Origin: CAVPDA01 sp963702495
GTDB lineage: Bacteria > Pseudomonadota > Gammaproteobacteria > Burkholderiales > Rhodocyclaceae
Assembly: GCA_963702495.1 (NCBI GenBank)
Contig: CAVPDA010000004.1
Location: forward strand, 186,001-250,000
Length of the DNA: 64,000 bases
Direction of reading: 5' to 3'
The notes under the pieces were generated by a model that saw only the letters and a program-made list of their open reading frames with translations, was not told the DNA's origin and did not search any database. This document shows positions 46,262 through 55,102 of the stretch, piece after piece (the first letter of the stretch is position 1; every line of letters starts with the position of its first letter). The position numbers were made by a program, and so were the translations under genes.

Positions 46262-47458
46262 TCAGCTCAGCGACACGCGCGCAAACTTGCGCTTGCCCAC
46301 TTGCAGCACGATGGATTCGCCCGCCTTCAAGACCAGGCCGCGATCGCTCACGCGCTCGCCGTTGATCTTCACTCCCCCCTGCTCGATCATGCGCAGCGCC
46401 TCCGATGTGCTCGCCGTGAGCCCTGCCTGCTTCAGCACCTGCGACACAGCCAGGCCGTCGCCGACGACAAGCCGCACTTCGCTCATGTTCTCCGGCATCT
46501 CGTTCTGCCGGAAGCGCGCCACGAACTGCTGCGCGGCCCCTTCAGCGGCCTGTTGCCCGTGAAAGCGGGCGACGATCTCCTGCGCGAAGTCGAACTTGAC
46601 GTCTCGCGGATTACTCCCTGCTGCGACAGACTGCCTCTTGGCCTGGATCACCGCTGCCGACTCGAAGGAAAGTAGGTCGATGTAACGCCACATCAACTCG
46701 TCGGAGATCGACATCAGCTTGCCGAAAATCTGATCCGGCGCCTCGTCGATGCCGATGTAGTTGCCCAACGACTTGGACATCTTGTTCACGCCGTCCGTGC
46801 CCTCGAGCAGCGGCATCATCAGGATGATTTGGGGCGGCTGTCCGTAGTGCTTCTGCAGCTCGCGGCCCACCAGCAGGTTGAACTTCTGGTCCGTGCCACC
46901 GAGCTCGACGTCGGCGCGCATCGCCACCGAGTCGTAGCCCTGGCACAGGGGGTAGAGAAACTCGTGAATCGCGATCGGCTGGTTGTTGGCGAAGCGCTTG
47001 GCGAAATCATCGCGCTCCAGCATGCGCGCCACCGTGTGCAGGGCAGCCAGCTTGATCATGCCCGCCGCGCCGATCGGCTCGAACCACGCCGAGTTGAAGC
47101 AGATCTCGGTTTTCTCCGGGTCCAGGATCTTGAACACCTGCTCCTGATAGGTTCGGGCGTTCTGCTGTATCTGTTCGCGGGTGAGCGGCGGGCGCGTCGC
47201 ATTCTTGCCGGAGGGGTCGCCGATCATGCCGGTGAAATCTCCGATCAGGAACATGACGTGGTGTCCGAGTTCCTGGAAGTGCCGCAGCTTGTTGATCAGC
47301 ACGGTGTGCCCCAGGTGCAGGTCGGGCGCGGTCGGATCGAAACCGGCCTTGACGCGCAACGGCCGCCCTGCCCTCAACTTGTCCACCAGTTCGGATTCGA
47401 TCAGTATCTCTCCGCAGCCGCGCTTGATCCAGGACAAGCTTTCTTCAATATCCGCCAT
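46262..47458 (-). CDS. tyrS: Tyrosyl-tRNA synthetase
   Basis: This 398-aa protein has the class I motifs HLGH (residues 48-51) and KMSKS (about 234), the KAGFDPTAPDLHLGH opening and a C-terminal S4 RNA-binding domain (SEALRMIEQGGVKINGERV). It charges tRNA-Tyr. Length and motifs fit the TyrRS-2 (TyrZ) type common in proteobacteria. It is divergent from the M23 peptidase gene. Confidence 0.96.
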   Translation of the reverse strand: MADIEESLSWIKRGCGEILIESELVDKLRAGRPLRVKAGFDPTAPDLHLGHTVLINKLRHFQELGHHVMFLIGDFTGMIGDPSGKNATRPPLTREQIQQNARTYQEQVFKILDPEKTEICFNSAWFEPIGAAGMIKLAALHTVARMLERDDFAKRFANNQPIAIHEFLYPLCQGYDSVAMRADVELGGTDQKFNLLVGRELQKHYGQPPQIILMMPLLEGTDGVNKMSKSLGNYIGIDEAPDQIFGKLMSISDELMWRYIDLLSFESAAVIQAKRQSVAAGSNPRDVKFDFAQEIVARFHGQQAAEGAAQQFVARFRQNEMPENMSEVRLVVGDGLAVSQVLKQAGLTASTSEALRMIEQGGVKINGERVSDRGLVLKAGESIVLQVGKRKFARVSLS

Positions 47459-47544
47459 GCTGGCCTCGGGTCGGGGTATCGGGGTCGGTGGGAGTTCTGC
47501 TACACTGCGCCGGGTTTTTTTGACTGTGAACTTTGCCGCACGCG

Positions 47545-48870
47545 ATGAGAGATCAAAGGACGCGAATTTTAGCGCATCTGCGTTTGCTGCGCGAAAGCAA
47601 GCCTAAGCACTTCTGGGGAACGACCGCCGTCGCCGCCACCTCGCTCTTCAGCATGGTCGCCGCATTCGCCGTTGCCCCCAGCACCGCACAGCTCCAGGCA
47701 TCCCAGCAACTCATGGTCGAGGCGCTGGTATTGCCGCAGGTCGAGCCGTATCGGGACGCTTCCTCGGTCTTCATTCGCGAAGAGCGCGTTCAGCGTGGCG
47801 ATTCCATCGCCAGCCTGCTCGCCCGCATGGGTGTCGACGACGATGAAGTCCTGCAGTTCTTGCGGCGGGACCGGCGCGCGAAACCCTTCTTCCAGCAGCT
47901 TCGTCCGGGCAAGTGGATCACTGCCAAGACCGATGCCAACGGCACCCTCGCTTCGCTGGTTTTCCCACTCAACGCCGAGGACCGGGCGATCGTGGTCGAG
48001 CGCCGCGAGGGAAAGTTCGAGGCCAGCGAACAGGCCCTTCAGCTCGAAACCCGGGTTTCCATGAAATCGGGCGAGGTCCACAGCTCGCTGTTCGCGGCCA
48101 TGGATGAGGCCGGCCTTCCGGACAATGTTGCCGTCCAGTTCACCGAGATCTTCGGCGCCGACATCGACTTCCATCGCGACCTGCGGCGTGGCGACAAGTT
48201 TTCTGTCGTCTTCGAAACGATCTACCACCAGGGCCAGCCGTTGCGCGCCGGACGTGTTCTGGCCGCGGAATTCATCAGCCACGGAGAAACCCATCGGGCA
48301 GTCCATTTCGCACCCGACGGCGGCAAGGGGAGCTATTACACGCCAGACGGCAGGAGCTTGAAGAAGGCGTTCCTGCGCTCGCCTCTCGAGGTTTCGCGCA
48401 TCAGCTCAGGGTTCGCCATGCGCCAGCACCCGATCCTGCAGGATTGGCGGGCCCACAAGGGCGTTGACTATGCCGCGCCCACGGGGACCCGTGTCAAGGC
48501 GACCGCGGATGGGGTGGTGGATTTCGTCGGACGCCAGAACGGCTATGGCAACATCATCGTTCTGCGGCATCGGGACAAGTTCACCACGCATTACGGTCAT
48601 CTCAGCGGCTTCGGACCGGGTATGAGCAAGGGTGTGCAGGTGCGCCAGGGCGACGTCATCGGCTACGTCGGCATGACCGGCTGGGCGACCGGCCCCCATC
48701 TGCATTACGAGTTCCGCATCGACAACGTGCACCAGAATCCGCTGTCCGACGCCCTGCCCATCGATGTGCCGCTGACGGCAAGTCAAATCGCCCAGTTCAA
48801 ACGCCGGGTTGACCCGCTTCTGGCGCGGATCGATTTGGTGAAGTCCGACGTCCTCGCCCAACTGGACTGA
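47545..48870 (+). CDS. Murein DD-endopeptidase, M23 family (MepM-like)
   Basis: About 441 aa from the ATG at 47545; a TTG at 47533 is also possible. It has an N-terminal membrane anchor (GTTAVAATSLFSMVAAFAVA), a LysM/OapA-like region, and a C-terminal LytM domain with HKGVDYAAPTGT and HLHYEF as zinc ligands. Such enzymes cut peptide cross-links for cell-wall growth in the periplasm. The gene neighbours tyrS as in many betaproteobacteria. Confidence 0.9.
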   Translation: MRDQRTRILAHLRLLRESKPKHFWGTTAVAATSLFSMVAAFAVAPSTAQLQASQQLMVEALVLPQVEPYRDASSVFIREERVQRGDSIASLLARMGVDDDEVLQFLRRDRRAKPFFQQLRPGKWITAKTDANGTLASLVFPLNAEDRAIVVERREGKFEASEQALQLETRVSMKSGEVHSSLFAAMDEAGLPDNVAVQFTEIFGADIDFHRDLRRGDKFSVVFETIYHQGQPLRAGRVLAAEFISHGETHRAVHFAPDGGKGSYYTPDGRSLKKAFLRSPLEVSRISSGFAMRQHPILQDWRAHKGVDYAAPTGTRVKATADGVVDFVGRQNGYGNIIVLRHRDKFTTHYGHLSGFGPGMSKGVQVRQGDVIGYVGMTGWATGPHLHYEFRIDNVHQNPLSDALPIDVPLTASQIAQFKRRVDPLLARIDLVKSDVLAQLD

Positions 48871-48873
48871 TTC

Positions 48874-48903
48874 GCCTCCAGGGCGCCTCGGCGCCCTGGA
48901 GGC
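48874..48903 (+). terminator. Hairpin after the M23 peptidase gene
   Basis: Perfect stem GCCTCCAGGGCGC / GCGCCCTGGAGGC with a 4-nt loop, three bases after the stop. No U-run follows, so termination strength is uncertain; it may protect the mRNA end. Confidence 0.5.
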
Positions 48904-49044
48904 AAGGCGGGCTGAGGACTGATGTCAGACCGGCGCACGGACCCATTCAATTCGCGGCAATGGTGCAAGCGCCGCCCAGGGCTCAACGGAATCCCGGATC
49001 GGGGCCGCCGATCGAACCGTGCGTACGGTCGAAGGCTGACGCCG

Positions 49045-49079
49045 AAAAAGCCGAAGGGGCGCCACAGCGCCCCTTCGGC
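49045..49079 (-). terminator. Rho-independent terminator of erpA
   Basis: On the minus strand GCCGAAGGGGCGC / GCGCCCCTTCGGC forms a 13-bp stem followed by five U. It lies 20 nt beyond the erpA stop. Confidence 0.8.
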
Positions 49080-49097
49080 ATGAAGACTGCAGGCGTA

Positions 49098-49448
49098 TCA
49101 GGCCGAGAACGAAGATCCGCAACCGCAGGTGCTGGTGGCATTCGGGTTCTTGATCACGAACTGGGCTCCCTCCAGGCCTTCCTGGTAGTCGATTTCGGCG
49201 CCGACCAGATACTGGAAGCTCATCGGGTCGATCAGCAGCGTGACTCCGTTCTTCTCCAGCACCGTGTCGTCTTCGTTCGTGACTTCATCGAACGTGAAAC
49301 CGTACTGGAAGCCGGAGCAACCACCACCGGTGACGAACACGCGCAGCTTGAGATCGACGTTGCCTTCTTCATCGATCAGTTGTTTGACCTTGCTGGCCGC
49401 GCTGTCGGTGAACATCAACGGCATCGGCATTTCAGTCGCAGCATTCAT
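49098..49448 (-). CDS. erpA: Iron-sulfur cluster insertion protein ErpA
   Basis: This 116-aa A-type carrier has the three invariant cysteines: GGGCSGFQYGF and TCGCGSSFSA at the C-terminus. LLIDPMSFQYLVGAEIDY is typical. ErpA passes [4Fe-4S] clusters to essential targets such as isoprenoid enzymes. It has its own terminator and lies downstream of the bactofilin gene. Confidence 0.95.
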   Translation of the reverse strand: MNAATEMPMPLMFTDSAASKVKQLIDEEGNVDLKLRVFVTGGGCSGFQYGFTFDEVTNEDDTVLEKNGVTLLIDPMSFQYLVGAEIDYQEGLEGAQFVIKNPNATSTCGCGSSFSA

Positions 49449-49505
49449 TCCTTTACTCCTTGATACGTCGAGATTTCGAGATTATGGGATTTATCTGGGG
49501 CGCGG

Positions 49506-49922
49506 TCAATTGCTGGAGGCAAGCTTGAGGCCCAAACCGCCCTCCGTTCCTGTCTGATGCACTAGGCGCCCCTGGACCACGGCGCCCTCGTGCACCTCGA
49601 TATTGCAGTAATGGACATCGCCTGTGACCTGAGCGCCCGACTGAAGTTCAAGCGATTCCGCAGCATGCACGGAACCGACAACCGTTCCGTTGATCACGCA
49701 ATGAGGGACATTTATTTCGCCCTCTATGCGGGCCTGCTCGCTGACGACCAGGGTGCCGGACTGTTCATCGGCAACCCGCACGTTGCCCTTCACCTGACCG
49801 TCGATGCGCAGCCCGCCGGAGAAGATCACGTCGCCCTCGATGGTCGAAGCGGCACCGATCAGGCTGTTGATCCGGCTTTGACGCTTCCTTCGGTTGCGAA
49901 ACAGCATGCGCACGATCCTCAA
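49506..49922 (-). CDS. Bactofilin
   Basis: About 138 aa from MRIVRMLFRNRRK (or 133 from MLFRNRRK, 49907). The beta-helical core DUF583 is clear: LIGAASTIEGDVIFSGGLRI DGQVKGN, with short repeats INGTVVGSV and QVTGDVHYCN. Bactofilins polymerise without nucleotide and organise cell shape or wall enzymes. The M23 peptidase nearby is a classic functional partner. It overlaps the end of the DUF6776 gene by 4 nt. Confidence 0.92.
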   Translation of the reverse strand: MRIVRMLFRNRRKRQSRINSLIGAASTIEGDVIFSGGLRIDGQVKGNVRVADEQSGTLVVSEQARIEGEINVPHCVINGTVVGSVHAAESLELQSGAQVTGDVHYCNIEVHEGAVVQGRLVHQTGTEGGLGLKLASSN

Positions 49923-50695
49923 AGGGTTACCGACTGGGATGCCTTGGTCGCGCCGTCCTGCAGGAGCCTGACCTCGACACTGATGGGGAGCGTTCCCTCC
50001 GGCACCTGAAATGTGCCCTCGACGCGCCGGAAGTGTCTGAAGCTAAGGGCGAAGCGCTGTCGATCCGGGTCCTTGGCTGCGGGCAAAGTCAGCATATCAC
50101 TCTTGTCGCCCCGCCGTAGGGCAACGGCCAGTTGGAGCGATCCTTTGAATTCCCGCTCCTTCGTCGCCGCTTGCAGCGCCACCAGCATCCGATAGCGATA
50201 CTGACCGGGTACCTTGTCCGGTTCCACATGCAGCCCGCTGATGGTCAGTCCCGCAGCGGCCGCCTCGGTTGCTGCCAGTTGTTCGAAGAGCGCGAGATCC
50301 TCCCGGAGACGGGCTTTCTCCTCTTCAAGAAGCTTGACCTGACGCGCCAATTCTTCGTGCGTGGTGCGCTCGATCTGCAGTGCACTGCCTCCCGCCGACG
50401 TACTCGAGTGCGCCGCGGCGAGTTCCTGCTCCAGTTCGACGATGCGCTGCCTCAGCACAATCACCTGTTCCGGACTGTGGCCGTTGCCACCGGCAACCTC
50501 CCTCACGGCGTCGTAAAGCCACGCCCCGAAGGCGACGGACAGGGCAAGCAGAAGCCCGGTCGCCAATGCGCGCCAATACCACGGCACATGGGTGCGCACC
50601 GCAACCCGCGGCGCCGCGATGCCGAAACGATTCCGAAACCCCCGCCAAGTCACCGCGCCACACCCGATTTTGCTGAGGCCAACGTCACGACGCAC
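49919..50695 (-). CDS. DUF6776 membrane/coiled-coil protein
   Basis: This 258-aa protein has one membrane helix (WRALATGLLLALSVAFGAWL), a coiled coil (RQRIVELEQELAAAHSSTS, KLLEEEKARLREDLALFEQL) and a C-terminal beta domain (YRYRMLVALQAATKEREF). It resembles the DUF6776 family found next to bactofilin genes in betaproteobacteria, so a joint role in envelope organisation is likely. The beginning may be shorter (VPWYWRAL region). Confidence 0.75.
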   Translation of the reverse strand: MRRDVGLSKIGCGAVTWRGFRNRFGIAAPRVAVRTHVPWYWRALATGLLLALSVAFGAWLYDAVREVAGGNGHSPEQVIVLRQRIVELEQELAAAHSSTSAGGSALQIERTTHEELARQVKLLEEEKARLREDLALFEQLAATEAAAAGLTISGLHVEPDKVPGQYRYRMLVALQAATKEREFKGSLQLAVALRRGDKSDMLTLPAAKDPDRQRFALSFRHFRRVEGTFQVPEGTLPISVEVRLLQDGATKASQSVTL

Positions 50696-50767
50696 CGCCC
50701 GCAGCGGATCTCGGTCGCCACGATCGACGGCGGATTTCCTGCAACAATCGCAATTGCGCCGGCCGGC

Positions 50768-51796
50768 TCAAGGAAGAACCGGAAGCTGGGCCAGGCCAGC
50801 CGTTTCGTCGAGGCCGAACATGATGTTCATGTTCTGCACTGCCTGGCCTGCCGCACCCTTCACGAGATTGTCGATCACCGACAGCACAACCAGGGTGTCG
50901 CCGCCCTGGGGACGGTGCAGCGCGATGCGGCAAACGTTGGCGGCCCGCACCGAACGCGTGTCCGGATGGCTGGCAAACGGCAGCACGTCCACGAACGGTT
51001 CGCGCGCATAGCGTTGCTCGTATAGGGCCTGAAAGTCCACCTCGCGGGTAACCCGCGCATACAGCGTGGCATGGATGCCGCGAATCATCGGCGTCAGATG
51101 AGGCACGAAAGTCAGGCCGACGGATGCGTCGGCGGCTCGCGACAAGCCCTGCAGGATTTCCGGGAGATGGCGGTGTCCGGCGACCGCGTAGGCCTTGAAG
51201 TTGTCCGACGCTTCGGCAAAAAGAGTCGCCACCTCGGCTTTGCGGCCGGCACCGGAAACGCCGGATTTCGCGTCGGCGATCAGATGTCCCAACTCAACCG
51301 TACCCGACTCCACCAGCGGCAGTAAGCCCAACTGCACGGCTGTCGGGTAGCAGCCCGGATTGGCCACCAATCGAGCGCCGCGGATGGCCTCCCGATTCAC
51401 CTCGGGGAGCCCATAGACTGCCTCCGCGACAAGCGCCGGTGAGGCATGCGTCATGCCGTACCATTTCTCCCATTCCGCCACGTCGCGAATACGGAAGTCG
51501 GCCGCCAGATCGACGACGCGGGTTCCGGCCTCCAGCAGGGTCGCGGCCTGCTGCATCGCCACGCCGTTGGGAGTCGCGAAGAACACGAGGTCGCATGCGG
51601 TGAGGCCGGCGTTCTTGGGATCGCTGAAGTGAAGGTTGACTCGTCGGCGCAAGCTGGGAAAGAGGTCGGCAACGGGAAGCCCAGCTTCTGCGCGAGATGT
51701 GATCGCCACCAATTCGACCTGGGGATGCTGGGCGAGCAGACGCAGAAGCTCGACCCCGGTATAGCCCGTTCCACCCACGACTCCCACTTTGATCAT
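50768..51796 (-). CDS. argC: N-acetyl-gamma-glutamyl-phosphate reductase
   Basis: This 342-aa protein starts MIKVGVVGGTGYTGVELLRL with a Rossmann nucleotide site. The active-site cysteine is in VANPGCYPTAVQLGLLPL, and SGAGRKAEVATLF and HRHLPEI contain other conserved residues. It catalyses the NADPH-dependent third step of arginine synthesis. An in-frame GTG at 51808 is a less likely start. Confidence 0.96.
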   Translation of the reverse strand: MIKVGVVGGTGYTGVELLRLLAQHPQVELVAITSRAEAGLPVADLFPSLRRRVNLHFSDPKNAGLTACDLVFFATPNGVAMQQAATLLEAGTRVVDLAADFRIRDVAEWEKWYGMTHASPALVAEAVYGLPEVNREAIRGARLVANPGCYPTAVQLGLLPLVESGTVELGHLIADAKSGVSGAGRKAEVATLFAEASDNFKAYAVAGHRHLPEILQGLSRAADASVGLTFVPHLTPMIRGIHATLYARVTREVDFQALYEQRYAREPFVDVLPFASHPDTRSVRAANVCRIALHRPQGGDTLVVLSVIDNLVKGAAGQAVQNMNIMFGLDETAGLAQLPVLP

Positions 51797-51900
51797 GCTG
51801 GACTCCACCTTGTCTCGATATTTGTCGGCAATCGGGTACAGGGACGCCGCCGGAACGACAGCCTGGCCCGCCGTGCCCGATACGATTTCGCCTCCGAAGA

Positions 51901-51926
51901 AAAAAGCCGCCCGACGGCGGCTTTTT
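51901..51926 (-). terminator. Bidirectional rho-independent terminator after rpsI
   Basis: AAAAAGCCGCC-CGAC-GGCGGCTTTTT is symmetric, with U-runs on both strands. It separates rpsI from argC, which must have its own promoter in the ~100 nt left. Confidence 0.88.
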
Positions 51927-51961
51927 CTGCAGGGTTCGGCAGGCCGTTCGACGCCGGCCGA

Positions 51962-52354
51962 TTACCGCTTGGAGAACTGCTTGCGCCGCCGCGCCTTGTG
52001 GAAACCGACCTTCTTGCGTTCCACCTCGCGCGCATCGCGCGTGACGAAACCAGCCTTGGACAGCATGGGCTTCAGCGTCGCATCGTACTCGATGAGAGCG
52101 CGCGTGATGCCGTGCCGGACCGCGCCGGCCTGACCCGACTCGCCGCCGCCATTGACATTGACCATCACGTCGAACGTGGTCGCGTGCTGGGTTAACTCGA
52201 GCGGCTGGCGCACGATCATGCGTCCGGTCTCGCGGGAAAAGAACTCATCGACAGGCTTGCCGTTGACGACGATGCCGCCCTTTCCCGCCTTGATGAATAC
52301 CCGCGCCACTGCTGTCTTGCGCCGGCCGGTACCGTAGAAATATTGCGTTGCCAT
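51962..52354 (-). CDS. rpsI: 30S ribosomal protein S9
   Basis: This 130-aa protein begins MATQYFYGTGRRKTAVARVF and ends in the basic tail GFHKARRRKQFSKR that reaches the P site. It forms an operon with rplM, 12 nt upstream. Confidence 0.98.
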   Translation of the reverse strand: MATQYFYGTGRRKTAVARVFIKAGKGGIVVNGKPVDEFFSRETGRMIVRQPLELTQHATTFDVMVNVNGGGESGQAGAVRHGITRALIEYDATLKPMLSKAGFVTRDAREVERKKVGFHKARRRKQFSKR

Positions 52355-52366
52355 AATATCGATCCG

Positions 52367-52795
52367 TCAGATTTCCAGCGCTCTGGGCTGCTGCGCCGTG
52401 TGGGGATGTTCGCCGCCGGTGTAGCACTTCAGCTTCTTCAGCATCGCATAGCCCAGCGGCCCTTTGGGTAGCATGCCCTTCACAGCAGTCTCGAGTATCC
52501 GTCCCGGAAAACGCTGCTGCAGCTTGGTGAAGTTGGTCTCGTAAATGCCGCCCGGATAGCCGCTGTGGCGGTAATACTTCTTGTCCTCGGCCTTGTTTCC
52601 CGTGACCCGCAGCTTTTCCACGTTGACCACCACGATGTAGTCACCCGTATCGACGTGGGGCGTGAATTCGGGTTTGTGCTTGCCGCGCAGGCGACGCGCG
52701 ATCTCACTGGCAAGACGGCCGAGCACCTTGTCGGTGGCGTTGACCACGAACCAGTCGCGCTTGACCTCGTGCGGTTTCGCTGAAAACGTTCTCAT
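52367..52795 (-). CDS. rplM: 50S ribosomal protein L13
   Basis: This 142-aa protein has DWFVVNATDKVLGRLASEIA, GDYIVVVNVEKLRVTG and LPKGPLGYAMLKKLK, all diagnostic of L13. It is the first gene of the rplM-rpsI operon, with a promoter about 60-75 nt upstream. Confidence 0.98.
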   Translation of the reverse strand: MRTFSAKPHEVKRDWFVVNATDKVLGRLASEIARRLRGKHKPEFTPHVDTGDYIVVVNVEKLRVTGNKAEDKKYYRHSGYPGGIYETNFTKLQQRFPGRILETAVKGMLPKGPLGYAMLKKLKCYTGGEHPHTAQQPRALEI

Positions 52796-52841
52796 CGGAG
52801 GATCCCTGTTGGCACTCGGTGCAGATTGCGGAAAGCCGCGG

Positions 52842-52871
52842 AGTTTATTCCAACTTCGGACAGGCTGTCAA
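52842..52871 (-). promoter_or_regulatory. Promoter of rplM-rpsI
   Basis: On the minus strand a perfect -35 TTGACA (52866-52871) and TAAACT (52842-52847) lie 18 nt apart. It is downstream of the terminator at 52897, which isolates the operon from transcription further right. Confidence 0.7.
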
Positions 52872-52896
52872 ACCGACTCGCCCCGGGCGCCGGCGC

Positions 52897-53009
52897 AAAA
52901 AAAAGCGCAACCCCGAAGGAGTTGCGCTAAATCCACACCAAAGGAGGAGGGTGGAGGAGACAAACTCTGGATGCCTGCGTCAGCCATCGAATTGCATACA
53001 TCCGGTACG
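52897..53009 (-). ncRNA. Candidate small RNA with anti-Shine-Dalgarno motifs
   Basis: A ~112-nt minus-strand unit has its own promoter (see next entry) and ends in a strong rho-independent terminator: stem AGCGCAAC/GTTGCGCT (52904-52928) followed by eight U. In the middle it carries CU-rich tracts (CUCCUCC, CCUCCUCCUUU) able to pair with Shine-Dalgarno sequences. No convincing ORF is on this strand. On the other strand a 45-codon ORF (ATG 52974) has a purine-rich leader, an alternative reading. Not matched to any known sRNA family from memory. Confidence 0.5.
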
Positions 53010-53014
53010 ACCGC

Positions 53015-53043
53015 ATTATGGCCGAATCCCTTGTGCGATGCAA
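53015..53043 (-). promoter_or_regulatory. Promoter of the candidate small RNA
   Basis: On the minus strand TTGCAT (53038-53043) and CATAAT (53015-53020) are exactly 17 nt apart. The -10 matches at five of six positions. The rest of the 53,044-53,332 gap shows only A/T-richer non-coding sequence, presumably with the OsmC gene promoter. Confidence 0.45.
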
Positions 53044-53332
53044 GAATTTTTTGTGCACTGCACGAATTTTCCGGCGCGATGTGCGGCCTGCGTGAGCATA
53101 TTCATTAATATGCTGTTTTATAGATATTTTTTCGACGTCATAGAGCCTGCTTGGCCGAGCCCTGCTCAATCCAGTTGTCCGAAGCAACTGCGCTGGCGGT
53201 CGCGGTGAGCCGGAATATTGCATTGCATCATGCCGGACGGACACCGCAAACCCGGTTCATGACCCGTCCACGGCACATGCCGCGGTCAGTTAGAATCGCA
53301 ACAACCGCTGCACCAGACGAAAGGAAAGAGGT

Positions 53333-53749
53333 ATGGAATGCGTAGTGAAGTGGGTCGATGGCATGACCTTCGTGGCCGAAACCGGCAGCAATCACATTGC
53401 CATCATGGACGGGGCCACGGAAGCCGGGGGCCGGAATCTGGCGCCCCGCCCGATGGAACTGGTTCTGGCCGGCACTGGCGGCTGTACCGCATTCGATGTC
53501 GTGCTGATTCTGAAACGCGGTCGCCAGGACGTGACCGGCTGCGAGGTCTCCCTGAAGGCGGACCGGGCGGACACGGAGCCCAAGGTCTTTACCCGCATCC
53601 ACTTCCATTACACGGTCCGAGGCAAAGGGCTAAAAGCGGACGCCGTCGAACGAGCGATCAAACTTTCCGCGGAGAAATATTGCTCGGCATCGGCCATGCT
53701 CGCCAAGACGGCGCAGATCACCCACGACTGGGAGATCGTCGAAGGATGA
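53333..53749 (+). CDS. OsmC-family protein (YhfA-like)
   Basis: This 138-aa protein begins MECVVKWVDGMTFVAETGSN. Family blocks are RPMELVLAGTGGCTAFDVV, with the first conserved Cys, and LSAEKYCSASAML, with the second. OsmC proteins reduce organic hydroperoxides with this Cys pair; the YhfA branch is less well known. A GGAAAGAGG ribosome site precedes the start. It converges with coq7. Confidence 0.9.
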   Translation: MECVVKWVDGMTFVAETGSNHIAIMDGATEAGGRNLAPRPMELVLAGTGGCTAFDVVLILKRGRQDVTGCEVSLKADRADTEPKVFTRIHFHYTVRGKGLKADAVERAIKLSAEKYCSASAMLAKTAQITHDWEIVEG

Positions 53750-53754
53750 TCGCC

Positions 53755-54378
53755 TCAGACCCAGTAGGCCGTGCGGGTCATGACGCGAGACGCGACCTTC
53801 ATTGCCAGTTTGACTGGCGACGGAAGTTCGCGCGCACCCAGACTGACTGCGCTCTCGGCGTGTCCGACCTCGTCCTGCTTCATCTGTTCCAGCACCTGCC
53901 AGGATCTGCGATCCGATTTTGGCAACCGACCGAGGTGATCGGTAAGGTGGGCCTCCACCTGGCGCTCGGTTTCCGCCAGAAAGCCAAGATTCCACGCGTC
54001 GCCCAACTTGCCGGCGATGGCGCCGAGCACAAAGGAACCGCCATACCAGAGCGGATTGAGCAGGCTTTTTCGCCCGCCCAATTCGGTGATCCGCTTCTCG
54101 GTCCAGGCGAGGTGCTCTGTTTCCTCCTGCACGGCGTGGTCAAGCGTGGCCGCCAAGTCCGGATTGCCCGAAGTCAGGGACTGCCCCTGGTACAGGGCCT
54201 GGGCGCAAATCTCGCCGCAGTGATTTACTCGCATCAGTGCTGCGGAACGGTTCTTTTCCTCTTGCGACAGATCCGCCTCCGGCAAGTCGTCGCCGGGTAC
54301 AGGCCGGACCGTCGACGCCGGCGCGAACACGGTGCGCAAGGCCCGATCGAACTCGATGATGGCTTTATCCAGATTCAT
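53755..54378 (-). CDS. coq7: 2-octaprenyl-3-methyl-6-methoxy-1,4-benzoquinol hydroxylase (Coq7)
   Basis: This 207-aa di-iron protein has EETEHLAWTEKRI and QDEVGHAESAV carrying the ExxH pairs, and LMRVNHCGEICAQALY with the first. It hydroxylates the ubiquinone precursor at the membrane. Coq7 replaces UbiF in many alpha-, beta- and gammaproteobacteria, consistent with an aerobic, ubiquinone-using organism. The 175 nt upstream shows nothing else recognised. Confidence 0.95.
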   Translation of the reverse strand: MNLDKAIIEFDRALRTVFAPASTVRPVPGDDLPEADLSQEEKNRSAALMRVNHCGEICAQALYQGQSLTSGNPDLAATLDHAVQEETEHLAWTEKRITELGGRKSLLNPLWYGGSFVLGAIAGKLGDAWNLGFLAETERQVEAHLTDHLGRLPKSDRRSWQVLEQMKQDEVGHAESAVSLGARELPSPVKLAMKVASRVMTRTAYWV

Positions 54379-54553
54379 GGTGCGGCAGAAACGCTCCCTA
54401 TGACTCACATTCCGATCGAGAGATCAGACAGGGTCATTGTGCCATGTTGCAGCGACGGGCAGAAGGAGCAGCATCGTGCCGTGCGGGCAGGCCCGTGGCT
54501 CGATCCTGCTTCGCCGCTGCATTCGTCCCCAAGCCAGAGTGCGTCTCGCCGCT

Positions 54554-55102
54554 TCAATTGATGTAGCGATTGCCCGCCGATGATGCGCCTCGCCTGAGTG
54601 CTTCGAGACCCTGCACGGCGTCGCGGATCGGAATCCCCTCCGGACAAAAGTAGTCCCGCATGAGGACGTACTGGTAACGGCTCGGTCCAGTGGTAGTGAC
54701 CGGCGCCCAGGCCGAGTTCCTGGCTTTCGACCAGGAATTGTCCGGCCTGCCGAAGGCATAAAGCCGGCGTTCCCGGGAGCCGCAACGGATGCCCTCGAAA
54801 CTCACGTTACGAGCGCCGGCAGCGGTCTTGATGACCGCCGTGTATCGAATCGCCCCGTCGGCACCCACGCTGAGCGAGGCGCTGTCGACGAAGAATCGGT
54901 TGGTCGTTACTTCGGAAACGTAGAATTCGATCAGGTTGTCCGGCTTGGGCGGATCGGGCAACTGCGCCTGCGCTTCGACCTCAGGCTTTTCCTCGTCGTC
55001 CGCAATCGATGCGGACAACGCACCGCCGAAACCGAGCAGAACTCCGACTACGCCCAGTGCCACCCGCTTGATCGCCCGCCCATTGCGCCTTCTGGGGGTC
55101 AA
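54554..55102 (-). CDS. CNP1-like family protein, secreted
   Basis: About 182 aa from a TTG start overlapping the DUF3501 stop; a later GTG start (VALGVVGVLLG) is possible. It has a signal or anchor segment, then DNLIEFYVSEVTTNRFFVDS, AAGARNVSFEGIRCGSRERR and YVLMRDYFCPEG. This matches the CNP1-like family of outer-envelope proteins first noted in Neisseria; function unknown. It is the last gene of the rubrerythrin operon. Confidence 0.75.
   Translation of the reverse strand: MTPRRRNGRAIKRVALGVVGVLLGFGGALSASIADDEEKPEVEAQAQLPDPPKPDNLIEFYVSEVTTNRFFVDSASLSVGADGAIRYTAVIKTAAGARNVSFEGIRCGSRERRLYAFGRPDNSWSKARNSAWAPVTTTGPSRYQYVLMRDYFCPEGIPIRDAVQGLEALRRGASSAGNRYIN

Noticed and set aside
52927..53244. 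105-codon minus-strand frame upstream of rplM
   Set aside because: Composition is not protein-like, no ribosome site precedes it, and it runs through the promoter and into the body of the candidate sRNA.
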